DNA from: Bradyrhizobium sp. OK095
Lineage (GTDB): Bacteria > Pseudomonadota > Alphaproteobacteria > Rhizobiales > Xanthobacteraceae
DNA length: 64,000 nucleotides
Assembly (NCBI RefSeq): GCF_900109945.1
Contig: NZ_FOBX01000001.1
Span: forward strand, 930,001-994,000
Direction: 5' to 3'
Shown: positions 27,006-35,600 of the stretch, one piece after another
Layout of the letters: the number at the start of each line of letters is the position of its first letter
Position numbering within the stretch: the first letter of the stretch is position 1
Notes under the pieces: model-generated
Told to the model about the DNA's origin: nothing
The model's input: only the letters and a program-made list of their open reading frames with translations
Database searches by the model: none
Program-made: the position numbers and the translations under genes

Positions 27006-27757
27006 CCATCGCGCTCGAAACCCAAAATCTCGAAAAGCAGTTCGGTGGCCTGCGCGTCACGCGTGACCTGTCGTTGAAGATCGAGCAGGGCGCCCGCCAC
27101 GCTCTGATCGGCCCCAACGGCGCCGGCAAGACCACGGTCATCAACCAGCTCACCGGAGTGCTGAAGCCGAATTCGGGCCGCATTCTGCTCGAAGGCCAGG
27201 ACATCACGGACCTGCCCGTGCACAAGCGCGTGCTGCGCGGCCTGTCGCGCACCTTCCAGATCAACCAGCTCTACCCAGACCTGACCCCGCTCGAGACCAT
27301 TGGCCTTGCCGTCTCCGAACGCCTCGGCCATGGCGGCGACTGGTGGCGGCGGATGGGAACGCGCAGCGACGTCAACGGTGAGATCGCCGATCTGCTCACG
27401 CGCTTCCATTTGCTCGACGTTATGAACGAAGAGACCGTGACGCTGCCTTACGGCAAGCAGCGCCTGCTCGAGATTGCGGTCGCGATCGCTGCCAAGCCGC
27501 GTGTGCTGCTGCTCGACGAGCCCGCCGCCGGCGTGCCCGAGAGCGAGCGCCATGACATTCTCGCGGTGGTAGGCAGCCTGCCGCGCGACGTCACCGTGCT
27601 GCTGATCGAGCACGATATGGATCTCGTCTTCTCCTTCGCCGATCGCATCTCGGTGCTGGTCTCGGGCGCGCTGCTGACCGAAGGCCCGCCGGAGCAGGTC
27701 GCGCGCGACCCGCAGGTCAAGGCGGTCTATCTCGGCGAGGAGGCGGTCAATGTCTGA
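27002..27757 (+). CDS. livG: HAAT-type ABC transporter ATP-binding protein LivG
   Basis: 251 residues with Walker A GPNGAGKTT, LSRTFQINQLYPDLTPLETIGLAV, signature-equivalent LPYGKQRLLEIAVAI, Walker B VLLLDEPAAGVPESE and switch IEHDMDLVFSFAD. The signature reads LPYGKQR rather than LSGGxxQ, common in LivG. The ATG overlaps the livM stop (ATGA) and its end overlaps livF by 8 bp. Confidence 0.93.
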   Translation: MTIALETQNLEKQFGGLRVTRDLSLKIEQGARHALIGPNGAGKTTVINQLTGVLKPNSGRILLEGQDITDLPVHKRVLRGLSRTFQINQLYPDLTPLETIGLAVSERLGHGGDWWRRMGTRSDVNGEIADLLTRFHLLDVMNEETVTLPYGKQRLLEIAVAIAAKPRVLLLDEPAAGVPESERHDILAVVGSLPRDVTVLLIEHDMDLVFSFADRISVLVSGALLTEGPPEQVARDPQVKAVYLGEEAVNV

Positions 27758-28466
27758 CCTGCTCGCGATCGACTCACTGCGCGCCGGTTATGGCGAGGCG
27801 GTGGTGCTGCCGAAGATGAGCCTGTCCCTCGCCGAGGGCCAGGTGCTGGCGCTGCTCGGGCGCAACGGCACCGGCAAGACCACGCTGATCAACTCCATCG
27901 TCGGCGTCACCCGGCGCTTCTCCGGCACCGTCGCGCTCGCCGGCACTGACGTCACCACCTTGCGGCCTGACCAGCGGGCACGCGCCGGCATCGGCTGGGT
28001 GCCGCAGGAGCGCAACATCTTCCGCTCGCTGACGGTGGAGGAGAACATGACCGCGGTGGCGCAGCCCGGCCCCTGGACGGTCGAGAAAGTTTACGGGATG
28101 TTTCCGCGGCTGAAGGAGCGGCGCAGCAATTTCGGCAACCAGCTCTCCGGCGGCGAGCAGCAGATGCTGGCGATCGGCCGCGCGCTGACCCTCAACCCGA
28201 AGGTCCTGCTGCTGGACGAGCCGACCGAGGGGCTTGCCCCCATCATCGTCGAGGAATTGCTCAAGGCGATCGGAGCCATCACCCGGGCAGGGGGCATCTG
28301 CTCCATCATCGTCGAGCAGAATGCCCAAAAGATTCTGGGGCTCGCCGACCGTGTTGTGATATTGGAGCGCGGAACGATCGTCCACGACGCCCCGAGCGCC
28401 GCGCTGAAGGCCGACCCGTCGGTCCTGGAGCGCCATCTCGGTGTCGCAGGGGCGGCGGCCCACTAA
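27750..28466 (+). CDS. livF: HAAT-type ABC transporter ATP-binding protein LivF
   Basis: 238 residues, the usual LivF length. It has Walker A GRNGTGKTT, WVPQERNIFRSLTVEENM, signature LSGGEQQMLAIGRAL, Walker B VLLLDEPTEGLAP and IVEQNAQKILGLADRVVILERG. It pairs with LivG as the second ATPase. A MetE-like gene follows after 21 bp and is probably co-transcribed. Confidence 0.93.
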   Translation: MSDLLAIDSLRAGYGEAVVLPKMSLSLAEGQVLALLGRNGTGKTTLINSIVGVTRRFSGTVALAGTDVTTLRPDQRARAGIGWVPQERNIFRSLTVEENMTAVAQPGPWTVEKVYGMFPRLKERRSNFGNQLSGGEQQMLAIGRALTLNPKVLLLDEPTEGLAPIIVEELLKAIGAITRAGGICSIIVEQNAQKILGLADRVVILERGTIVHDAPSAALKADPSVLERHLGVAGAAAH

Positions 28467-28487
28467 AAAATCCTCGGGAGTCAAAAA

Positions 28488-29606
28488 ATGCAGCGAACCA
28501 AAGCCCCCTTCCGCGCCGACGAAGTCGGCAGCCTCCTGCGCCCCGCCAAGATCAAGGAAGCCCGCATCAGGCTGGAGAAGGGCGAGATTTCGGCCGACGA
28601 TCTGCGCAAGATCGAGGACATGGAGATCGAGAAGGTCGTGCACAAGCAGGCCTCGGTCGGCCTGAAGCTCGCGACCGACGGCGAATTCCGCCGCTCCTGG
28701 TGGCATTTCGACTTCCTGGCCAAGCTCACCGGCTGCGAGCTGTTCCACCCCGATGCCGGCATCCAGTTCGCGGGCGTGCAGACCCGTCACGATGCGGTGC
28801 GCGTAATCGGCAAGCTCGACTTCCCCGACGATCACCCGATGCTGGATCACTTCCGCTTCCTCAAGAAGAACGCGGATCAAGCCCACGTCACCGCCAAGAT
28901 GACGATCCCCTCGCCAGCGGTGCTGCACTTCCGTGGTGGCCGCAAGGCGATCTCCAAGGACGTCTATCCTGATTTGGACGCGTTCTATCAGGACCTCGGC
29001 AAGACCTACCGCAAGGCGGTGAAGGCGTTCTATGACGCCGGCTGCCGCTATCTCCAGTTCGACGATACCGTGTGGGCCTATCTCTGCTCGCCGGACGAAT
29101 TGCAGAAGGCGCGCGAGCGCGGCGACAATCCCGAAGGCCTGCAGCAGATTTATGCGCGCGTCATCAACTACGCGCTGGCCGAGAAGCCCGCCGACATGGT
29201 GGTGACGACACACGTCTGCCGCGGCAATTTTCGCTCGACCTGGATTTCCTCGGGCGGCTACGAGCCCGTGGCCGAAACCATGCTCGCCGGCACCAATTAC
29301 GATGGCTATTTCCTGGAATACGACAGCGACCGCGCCGGTGGCTTCGAGCCGCTGCGCTTCCTGCCCAAGGGCAACAAGGTCGTCGTGGTCGGTGTCATCA
29401 CCTCCAAGTTCGGCGAGCTCGAGAGCAAGGACGACATCAAGCGTCGTCTCGAGGAGGCGTCAAAATTCGCGCCGCTGGAGCAGCTTGCACTGTCACCGCA
29501 ATGCGGTTTTGCTTCGACTGAAGAGGGCAACATCCTCTCTGAAGAGGAGCAGTGGGCGAAACTGAGCCTCGCGGTCGAGATCGCGAAGGAAGTTTGGGGG
29601 AACTGA
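28488..29606 (+). CDS. MetE C-terminal-domain-like methyltransferase (YxjG/YxjH type)
   Basis: A 372-residue single-domain relative of cobalamin-independent methionine synthase. It opens KAPFRADEVGSLLRPAKIKEAR and contains LATDGEFRRSWWHFDF, QFDDTVWAYL, TTHVCRGNF and ALSPQCGFAST. The His and Cys of the last two segments correspond to zinc ligands. It lacks the N-terminal half of MetE, which normally binds polyglutamyl folate. Such short forms transfer methyl groups to a thiol, in some cases from alternative donors. Its place right behind a Liv operon suggests that the imported compound supplies a methyl group or a thiol acceptor. That is inference. Confidence 0.88.
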   Translation: MQRTKAPFRADEVGSLLRPAKIKEARIRLEKGEISADDLRKIEDMEIEKVVHKQASVGLKLATDGEFRRSWWHFDFLAKLTGCELFHPDAGIQFAGVQTRHDAVRVIGKLDFPDDHPMLDHFRFLKKNADQAHVTAKMTIPSPAVLHFRGGRKAISKDVYPDLDAFYQDLGKTYRKAVKAFYDAGCRYLQFDDTVWAYLCSPDELQKARERGDNPEGLQQIYARVINYALAEKPADMVVTTHVCRGNFRSTWISSGGYEPVAETMLAGTNYDGYFLEYDSDRAGGFEPLRFLPKGNKVVVVGVITSKFGELESKDDIKRRLEEASKFAPLEQLALSPQCGFASTEEGNILSEEEQWAKLSLAVEIAKEVWGN

Positions 29607-29670
29607 TCCGGCGCAACCGCGTCATCGCGTGAGCGAGGCGCGTTGCGTCAGAACTGCTCGATCCGCGACA

Positions 29671-30786
29671 TCAGAGCGGGGCCTGACTTGTCCGCCCCGC
29701 TTCTTGTTTGCGCAGCAGAGTGCTGCGGATCAGCCGCTGCGCCGGCGCCTCGAACCAGCGATAGGTGAGGTGTGAGGCGACGAGTGCCGACAGCACGAAG
29801 GCCGCCCAAAACAGATGATCGCCATAGGGAATCGGTCGCTGCATGGCGGCGCAGGCGAGTGCGATGGCGAGCTGGATCGGGAAGTGCAGGAGATAGCAGG
29901 AATAGGTCATATTGCCGGCCACCTCCAGCAGTGTCTCGATTCGCCGCGGCAAGGTGAGGTGTCCCGAGCAGCAGAACAACAGGATAGGCGCATAAGTCAG
30001 CAGTAGCGGTCCGGCAGCCGGGGCGAGCTCGATGCCCGCCAGCCAGAGCGCCACGGGTACCGCGATGGCGGCGCACGCGGCCACCGCCTCCAATATCCGT
30101 CGATGCCGGGCATCGGCGACGGCCTGCCGGGCCATGGCGGCAAGTCCGCCTGCATAGAAGAAAGCGAGGCTGGTCCCGACCTGTGTACCGATCGTGATCG
30201 AGGCGAGGATCACGGCCAGATTGAACAGCGGCGACGCCGTCACAAAGCGCAGCGCCAGGAAGAAGATCGCATAGTCCAGGACCTCGACCGAAACCGACCA
30301 GATCGGTCCGTTGAAGCTTTCGCTGCGTGGCGGCAGCCAGTCGCTCGCCATGAAGAGCTGCGCGACGAAGTGTGGGACATCGTTGTTCTGATAGACGAAG
30401 AACAAGCCATGCTGCGCGAAATAGACCGGCTGCAGCACCGAGATCAGCAATAGCGTTGCGAAATGGAGCGGATAGAGCCGCGACAGCCGGTACACAAAGA
30501 AGGTCCATCCGTCGATCGTGCGATCGGCGACGATGGCGCGATACTTCCAGAAGAAGATGAAGCCCGAGATGCACCAGAAGAACCAGACGCCGTATTCGCC
30601 GGCCTCGTAGAAAGGGAACAGAGCGCGGTAGAACGGCAGTTCGCTTCTGGTGAGATTGACGGAGGAGCCGGCGACGAAGGCAAAGTGCTGATAGTGCCAC
30701 AACAGGACGGCGACGGTCGCAAGGAAGCGCAGCCCCTCCAATCCCAGGAGCTTATGAGCCTGCGGCAATGTCGACGTTTTCGGCAT
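29671..30786 (-). CDS. Membrane acyltransferase, OafA/YrhL (acyltransferase 3) family
   Basis: 371 residues with about ten membrane helices. It opens LLGLEGLRFLATVAVLLWHYQHFAFV, containing the family Arg and the catalytic-type His after helix 1. WFFWCISGFIFFWKYR and PIWSVSVEVLDYAIFFL follow, the latter being the usual WSLxxE-like region. These enzymes put acetyl or other acyl groups on cell-surface sugars. It starts 17 bp after the site-2 protease gene on the same strand, so it may share that transcript, although the functional link is unclear. Confidence 0.88.
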   Translation of the reverse strand: MPKTSTLPQAHKLLGLEGLRFLATVAVLLWHYQHFAFVAGSSVNLTRSELPFYRALFPFYEAGEYGVWFFWCISGFIFFWKYRAIVADRTIDGWTFFVYRLSRLYPLHFATLLLISVLQPVYFAQHGLFFVYQNNDVPHFVAQLFMASDWLPPRSESFNGPIWSVSVEVLDYAIFFLALRFVTASPLFNLAVILASITIGTQVGTSLAFFYAGGLAAMARQAVADARHRRILEAVAACAAIAVPVALWLAGIELAPAAGPLLLTYAPILLFCCSGHLTLPRRIETLLEVAGNMTYSCYLLHFPIQLAIALACAAMQRPIPYGDHLFWAAFVLSALVASHLTYRWFEAPAQRLIRSTLLRKQEAGRTSQAPL

Positions 30787-30803
30787 GACTATGCGGCCCT
30801 CGA

Positions 30804-31529
30804 CTATCCCGTCCGCATCATCGGCCCCAGCATCTCGTGCACGTCATAGGTCATGACCGCGAGCAGGGCTGCGAGTGCCAGATAGGCGCCGCCATATTCG
30901 AGCTTGGTCTGGAGCGGCACGCCGTAGTAGGCGACGTTTTCCGGCGCGTGCGGATCGTATCGCCACGCGCTGATGAGCTGCGGGACAGCGATGATCGCGA
31001 CGATGAGAAGCATCGGGCTCGGCCGGTAGATCATCAGCGCAACCAGCATCGGCGCCCCGAGCAGCCAGATTCGCGGGCTGAGGACGGCGGTCACCCGGCC
31101 GCCATCGAGCGGCGAGATCGGCAGCAGGTTGAACAGATTGAGGAACAGGCCCGCATAGGAGATCGCGAGCAGCAAGCCGCTGTCCTCCGATCGTGCCCAT
31201 AGATACACCGCGAGTGCGGCGCCGGTCCCGACCACGGGACCTGCGAGCGCGACATAGGCCTCGGTCTCGACGTCAACAGGCTTGTCCTTGAGCGCGATCC
31301 ACGCACCGACGAACGGAATGAAGGCGGGCGCGCCGACGTCGAGGCCGCGCTGCCGCGCGGCGACGTAGTGCCCCATCTCGTGCGCGAACAGCAGCGCGAT
31401 GAAACCTGCCGCATAGCGCCAGCCCCAGATGGTCGCGTAGACCGCCAGAGACAGCAGCATGGTGCCGCCGCTGGTGGCGAGCTTTCCCCATTTCAGGCCG
31501 GAGAACAGCAGCAGAAAGAGAGTCTTCAT
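30804..31529 (-). CDS. Site-2 protease family (M50) intramembrane metalloprotease
   Basis: 241 residues. The zinc site FAHEMGHYVAARQRG (HExxH) lies in a membrane helix and the second motif FNLLPISPLDGGRV supplies the Asp ligand. Five to six helices surround them. No PDZ domain is present, so it is a compact S2P unlike RseP. I place the start at ATG 31529, overlapping the DUF2167 stop by 4 bp; the longer open frame upstream is the wrong frame of that gene. Site-2 proteases cut transmembrane anchors of signalling proteins. The coupled DUF2167 protein is a natural candidate partner. Confidence 0.88.
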   Translation of the reverse strand: MKTLFLLLFSGLKWGKLATSGGTMLLSLAVYATIWGWRYAAGFIALLFAHEMGHYVAARQRGLDVGAPAFIPFVGAWIALKDKPVDVETEAYVALAGPVVGTGAALAVYLWARSEDSGLLLAISYAGLFLNLFNLLPISPLDGGRVTAVLSPRIWLLGAPMLVALMIYRPSPMLLIVAIIAVPQLISAWRYDPHAPENVAYYGVPLQTKLEYGGAYLALAALLAVMTYDVHEMLGPMMRTG

Positions 31530-32455
31530 GCCGCGCCGCCGGTGGAATCGTCCCGCGGCTTGCGGCGGAAGAATTTCACGATACCGGTGCCGAACACGGC
31601 CGCGCCGATGAAGATGGCTTTGGCGAATTTGAGCACGAAGGCGAGCGCCAGGGCGAGCAGGCCGAGCTTCTTGGCGGCGACACCGCCGACCAGCGCGAGC
31701 AGGCCGTATTCGGCGATCCGGTCGGTCGAGGCGCTGAAATCTTCGTAGCGCTTGCCGGATTGATAGGAGAGGTTCGCGAGCAGCTCGTGGGCCGCGGATT
31801 TGTCGGTCGCGATCCTGGCCGAATCCGACAGCAAGTTCAGGCTGAAATAGCCTTCGCGGCCCAGAGCGTAGGTGTTGTAATTGACATCCTTGCGGGCATC
31901 GTCCGGCGCGCCCTTGTCCTTGCCGAGGATCGACCACACCAGACGATGGGCCGTTGCGTCATAGTTCGGCGGCTCGATCCAGCCGATCACCTCCATCTCG
32001 GGAAATCCGCGAGCGGCGCGATCCTTGTTGGACTCGTCGACACCCTCCTTGAGATTCTTCAGAAGGTCGTCGGCATTCCAGTCCTTGGCGGCATCATCCT
32101 TGATGTAGCCTTCCTTGATATAGTTGATCACGACCAGCCAGCGGTCGTTCTGCCTCGTGCCGAGTATGAGGCCGACGAAGTTCGTATCGTGAACCGTGTT
32201 ACCGAGCGCGCGCATCACCCGCGCTCCCTCGGCCTTGGGCACGAAGAAATCACCGGTCGGAAGTTTCAACGTCGCCTCGTCGATCAGCGGAACGTCTGCG
32301 GGGCCTGCGGTGCCGGCATTGCCGGCCGCCTGCCACGCGGCAGCCAATTCCGCTTTACGCGCCGCCTCGCCGGACGGAGCGCCTTGCGAGAATCCGGGCT
32401 GCGCCCAGAGCACGACGGACAGAATGATGCCGACAGCGGCAATGAATTTTCTCAC
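31526..32455 (-). CDS. DUF2167 membrane protein
   Basis: 309 residues. A signal peptide (AAVGIILSVVLWAQPGFSQG) precedes the conserved DUF2167 body, with TGDFFVPKAEGARVMRALGN, WEPPNYD-like GWIEPPNYDATAHRLVWS and NYNTYALGREGYFSLNL. Two hydrophobic helices near the end (about 245-285) are followed by a basic tail. The bulk therefore faces the periplasm, anchored by its C terminus. Function unknown. It is translationally coupled to the site-2 protease gene, which suggests that the protease cleaves or depends on it. Confidence 0.85.
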   Translation of the reverse strand: MRKFIAAVGIILSVVLWAQPGFSQGAPSGEAARKAELAAAWQAAGNAGTAGPADVPLIDEATLKLPTGDFFVPKAEGARVMRALGNTVHDTNFVGLILGTRQNDRWLVVINYIKEGYIKDDAAKDWNADDLLKNLKEGVDESNKDRAARGFPEMEVIGWIEPPNYDATAHRLVWSILGKDKGAPDDARKDVNYNTYALGREGYFSLNLLSDSARIATDKSAAHELLANLSYQSGKRYEDFSASTDRIAEYGLLALVGGVAAKKLGLLALALAFVLKFAKAIFIGAAVFGTGIVKFFRRKPRDDSTGGAA

Positions 32456-32579
32456 CAGATTTCCCCAGCAATCAGTCCACCGACGATCGGTGTTGCCGGC
32501 ACTTTAGGATAACGATATGCGACAAAACAGAGCAGCCGCAGGTTGCGTGTGACTATCTCGCGGGCTGTTGCAATTTTGG

Positions 32580-32598
32580 CTCGCTTCGCGGAAGCGAG
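32580..32598 (-). terminator. Possible stem-loop after the caspase gene
   Basis: CTCGCTTC-GCG-GAAGCGAG is a perfect 8-bp stem directly downstream of the caspase gene on the minus strand. It is not followed by a real T-run, so it may slow rather than stop transcription towards the DUF2167 gene. Confidence 0.4.
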
Positions 32599-32608
32599 AC
32601 CTCGCCCC

Positions 32609-34348
32609 TCACTTCTCCGCCAGATAGACCTCACCCAGCAGCGACGAGTTCGACCACGGCACCTGCTTGCTCTTCGTGGTTGAGACCACTTCTGCCCGCA
32701 CCCGCGTCAGCATCTGCTGCACCTCCAGCCCTGGCGTGCCGAGATGGCGGGACAGGGCGGCGGAGAACGGCGAGTTGGCGCCTTCGCCGTCGAGCGCGAC
32801 CTGGCCTGGCGCGGTGGCGAAGGCGATCAGTGTGCCGGCACCCAGCGTTGCACCAGCACCGAGGCTCGACGGCGCAGCGAGGCCTGAAGCGCCTTCGATG
32901 CCTCGACTGCCGCCGGCGGACGCGACGTGCTGGGCCATCGGATTGTTGCGGCAGGCATCAAAGATCAAAATGTTGGTGCGGACCTGGTCGTCGAGGCCGG
33001 CCATGATCGTGTCCATGTCGATCATCGCTTCCGTCATGGCCGTGCCCGGCTTGAGCTCGACGTCGACGGGGATGAGATAGTTGCGGCCGTCGACCTGCAC
33101 GCCATGGCCGGCATAATAGACCACGGCCACCTGCGCCCGTGCTGCGTCACGCAAGAAGTCGCGCGTCATCTTCTGCATCGCGGCGCGGTCGAGATCGACG
33201 CCCTCTGACACCGTGAAGCCGATGTCGCGCAGGCTCCTGGCGATGGCGCGCGCATCGTTGGGCGGATTGGGCAGCGCCTTGACATGCGCATAAGCGCCGT
33301 TGCCGATGATCAGAGCCACGCGCGTGCCGCGTACGGCCGGAGCAGGCGAGGGCGCTGGGGTCGCGCCTGTCTGCTGCGGGGCGGGAGTGGTCGTCGGCTG
33401 CGTTGTGGGCGAGGGCGCATCGCGGGGGATCGGCACGGCTGCATCCGTGACCAGCGACAGCCGCACCTTTGCAGTCGCCTGGTTGGCCTTGCTGCCGGCA
33501 TCGGACGCCACGATCGCCAGCGTCGCCTTGTAATCCTCGCGTGCGCGGGCGTAGTCGCCCTTCGCTTCATAGGCCAGCGCGCGATGGGTGTAGCCCGAGA
33601 TCAGCACGCTGTTCGGCGGCGTCATGATGTTGACCGGCGGCCTTTCCTTCTCGAGCCGGATCGCTTCGCTGCCATCGGTGATGGCGCGATCGAGGTCGCC
33701 TTTGGCGCGCCAGATCGAGGTGCGGTTGATCAGTGGCTGCGGCAGCGTCGGGTCGAGCCGGATCGCCTGGTTGACGTCGGCGAGCGCGCCGTCGTAATCG
33801 CCGAGCGCTTCTTTCGAGATGCCGCGGTTCTGGAACGAGAACGCCGATCTCGGATCGGCCTTGATCGACATGTCGTAGTCGGCGATCGCCTTGGTATAGT
33901 CGCCCTTGCCGCGCCAGGCATTGCCTCGGTTGTGGAAGATGATGCCGCTCGGTGGTCCCTGCTTCAGCGCGTCGTCGAAATCGGCGATGGCGATGTCGTA
34001 GTCGCCCTTGTCGTAATAGGCCGATCCCCTGAGATTATAGACCGCCTGGCTCGGCTGCAGCCGGATCGCTTCGGTCGAGTCAGCGATGACCTTGGCGTAG
34101 TCGCCTTTCTTATTCCAGCCCACGGCGCGCCAGAAATACACGGTCGCGAGCTGCTCGCCCCTGAAGACCTTCAGCGCGATGATCTTGCTGCAGGCGTCGA
34201 CCATCTGGTCCGCCGGCGTGGTCTCGGTGGTGCAGAGCGGCCCGAGCTGGTTGCGTGCCTGCGAATACGCTGGCGCGCACCAGAGCAGGGCGGCGAGAAC
34301 AACGGGGACCAGGAGCAGGCGGCGCAAGGAGACCTCGGCTACAGTCAT
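32609..34348 (-). CDS. Exported TPR-caspase (peptidase C14 family)
   Basis: 579 residues. A signal peptide (LLLVPVVLAALLWCAPAYSQA) is followed by about six tetratricopeptide repeats (roughly 60-300, for example GDYDIAIADFDDALKQGP). A Pro/Thr/Ala-rich linker (about 310-340) leads to a caspase-like domain opening RVALIIGNGAYAHVKALPNPPNDA. The catalytic dyad is visible: His in VVYYAGHGVQ and Cys in LIFDACRNNPM. The enzyme should be active in the periplasm. It lies 71 bp after the retropepsin-like gene and before DUF2167/site-2 protease, forming a run of proteases. Substrates are unknown. Confidence 0.92.
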   Translation of the reverse strand: MTVAEVSLRRLLLVPVVLAALLWCAPAYSQARNQLGPLCTTETTPADQMVDACSKIIALKVFRGEQLATVYFWRAVGWNKKGDYAKVIADSTEAIRLQPSQAVYNLRGSAYYDKGDYDIAIADFDDALKQGPPSGIIFHNRGNAWRGKGDYTKAIADYDMSIKADPRSAFSFQNRGISKEALGDYDGALADVNQAIRLDPTLPQPLINRTSIWRAKGDLDRAITDGSEAIRLEKERPPVNIMTPPNSVLISGYTHRALAYEAKGDYARAREDYKATLAIVASDAGSKANQATAKVRLSLVTDAAVPIPRDAPSPTTQPTTTPAPQQTGATPAPSPAPAVRGTRVALIIGNGAYAHVKALPNPPNDARAIARSLRDIGFTVSEGVDLDRAAMQKMTRDFLRDAARAQVAVVYYAGHGVQVDGRNYLIPVDVELKPGTAMTEAMIDMDTIMAGLDDQVRTNILIFDACRNNPMAQHVASAGGSRGIEGASGLAAPSSLGAGATLGAGTLIAFATAPGQVALDGEGANSPFSAALSRHLGTPGLEVQQMLTRVRAEVVSTTKSKQVPWSNSSLLGEVYLAEK

Positions 34349-34419
34349 TCTTTGCTGGGAAAGTCTGCTCTTGGTCGCGCGCGCGGCTTTTCGGGTTCAC
34401 GCCGCGATCGCCTGCGGCG

Positions 34420-35511
34420 TCACTTCCTGGGTTGGCGGGTGCGGATCTCGATCAACCCGCCCGCCATCTGGACCTCGAACCGGGACAGGAAGCTCATGCC
34501 GAGCAGGCCGTCGACGCCCGCGCCAAAACCCTTGTCGTCGCCATCCTGGACTGCAACGGGCACGTTGGTCGCTTCGAGCTTGCCCAGCGCGACCTTATCG
34601 GCCCTGGAGAGTTTCGCCTTGGTCTGCCCATTGGCGGTGATCAGCGTGATGTCGCTGGAGCCGCCGTCCGGTATCTTGGCCTTGCTCGCAAAGGCCGATT
34701 TCACTGACACATAGCTCGCGCCGGTATCGAGGACGAACAGTCCGCGCACGCCGTTGATCTCGGCTTTCACGGTGACGACACCCTTCTGCCCGTGTATCGG
34801 AAAGCTTTCCTTGCGGGCCTCGGTCGATGAGACGCAATTGCCCTGCCGCTCGTAGTCGGCGATCATCTTCTGCGTCTTGCTGGTGTCGCGCGTCGCCGGA
34901 TCCAGCGCGACCCAGCGGTTGATCGGCGCGGTCGCCTCGCAGAACTGCTTCAGGGCGGCGTAGGCGTTCGCCATGCGAAGGAAGATTCCGCTCGAGATCA
35001 TCTTCTTGTCGCCGCTGAACAGCTCGATCGTGTCGGAGTAATCGGCGAGAGCGCGGCGGTAGTCGCCTGCACCGTCCAGAGCCATGGCGCGGACATAATG
35101 TGCGCTCTGGTCGGACGGTGCGCGCTTGACGTACTCGTCGGCGGCTTCGACGGCCTTTGGGTAGTCGGTGATGCTCATATAGATGACGGCCGCCTTGTTC
35201 AGCGCGATCAGCGGGGCTCCGCAGTTCTGAACGAATTTGTAGAGCCCGTCGGCGGCTTGCCGCCGGTAGCCGCGCCTGTCGAGCATCCCTGCCAGATCGT
35301 CGATGCTGCGCTGGTCGCATGGTTCGCGCTTGAGCTCTTCCAGCTTCAGCCAGATCAGACGCTCGCGCGCGACCGCGGCCGGCAGCGCCCCGATGCGGGC
35401 GTAGACGGATTCGAAGACCTGCTCGGGATTGTCGGTGGTGGGGTCGCCCGCGCGGGCGACGCCTGAGAACGCGACGAACAATATGATCGCGAGGCATTTG
35501 CGCCTGAACAT
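34420..35511 (-). CDS. Exported retropepsin-like aspartyl protease with TPR-like N terminus
   Basis: About 363 residues. A signal peptide (CLAIILFVAFSGVARAG) is followed by a helical TPR-like half (ALNKAAVIYMSITDYPKAVEAADEY, GAGDYRRALADYSDTIELF). The C-terminal domain of about 120 residues has the catalytic motif FVLDTGASYVSV and VDGLLGMSFLSRFEVQM. This is the single-domain retropepsin fold, active as a homodimer. I prefer ATG 35511 (MFRRK); ATG 35532 is also possible. It diverges from the HTH-methyltransferase gene. It shares export and TPR organisation with the caspase next door, which supports a joint role. Confidence 0.88.
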   Translation of the reverse strand: MFRRKCLAIILFVAFSGVARAGDPTTDNPEQVFESVYARIGALPAAVARERLIWLKLEELKREPCDQRSIDDLAGMLDRRGYRRQAADGLYKFVQNCGAPLIALNKAAVIYMSITDYPKAVEAADEYVKRAPSDQSAHYVRAMALDGAGDYRRALADYSDTIELFSGDKKMISSGIFLRMANAYAALKQFCEATAPINRWVALDPATRDTSKTQKMIADYERQGNCVSSTEARKESFPIHGQKGVVTVKAEINGVRGLFVLDTGASYVSVKSAFASKAKIPDGGSSDITLITANGQTKAKLSRADKVALGKLEATNVPVAVQDGDDKGFGAGVDGLLGMSFLSRFEVQMAGGLIEIRTRQPRK

Positions 35512-35600
35512 ATGCACCCCAGAGTATCGCATTAGGCGCTCTCTATATCGGGAAGTGTGACCTGTGCAAATTGGGGCACCGATCTTTCCCCGGTGGGCAG

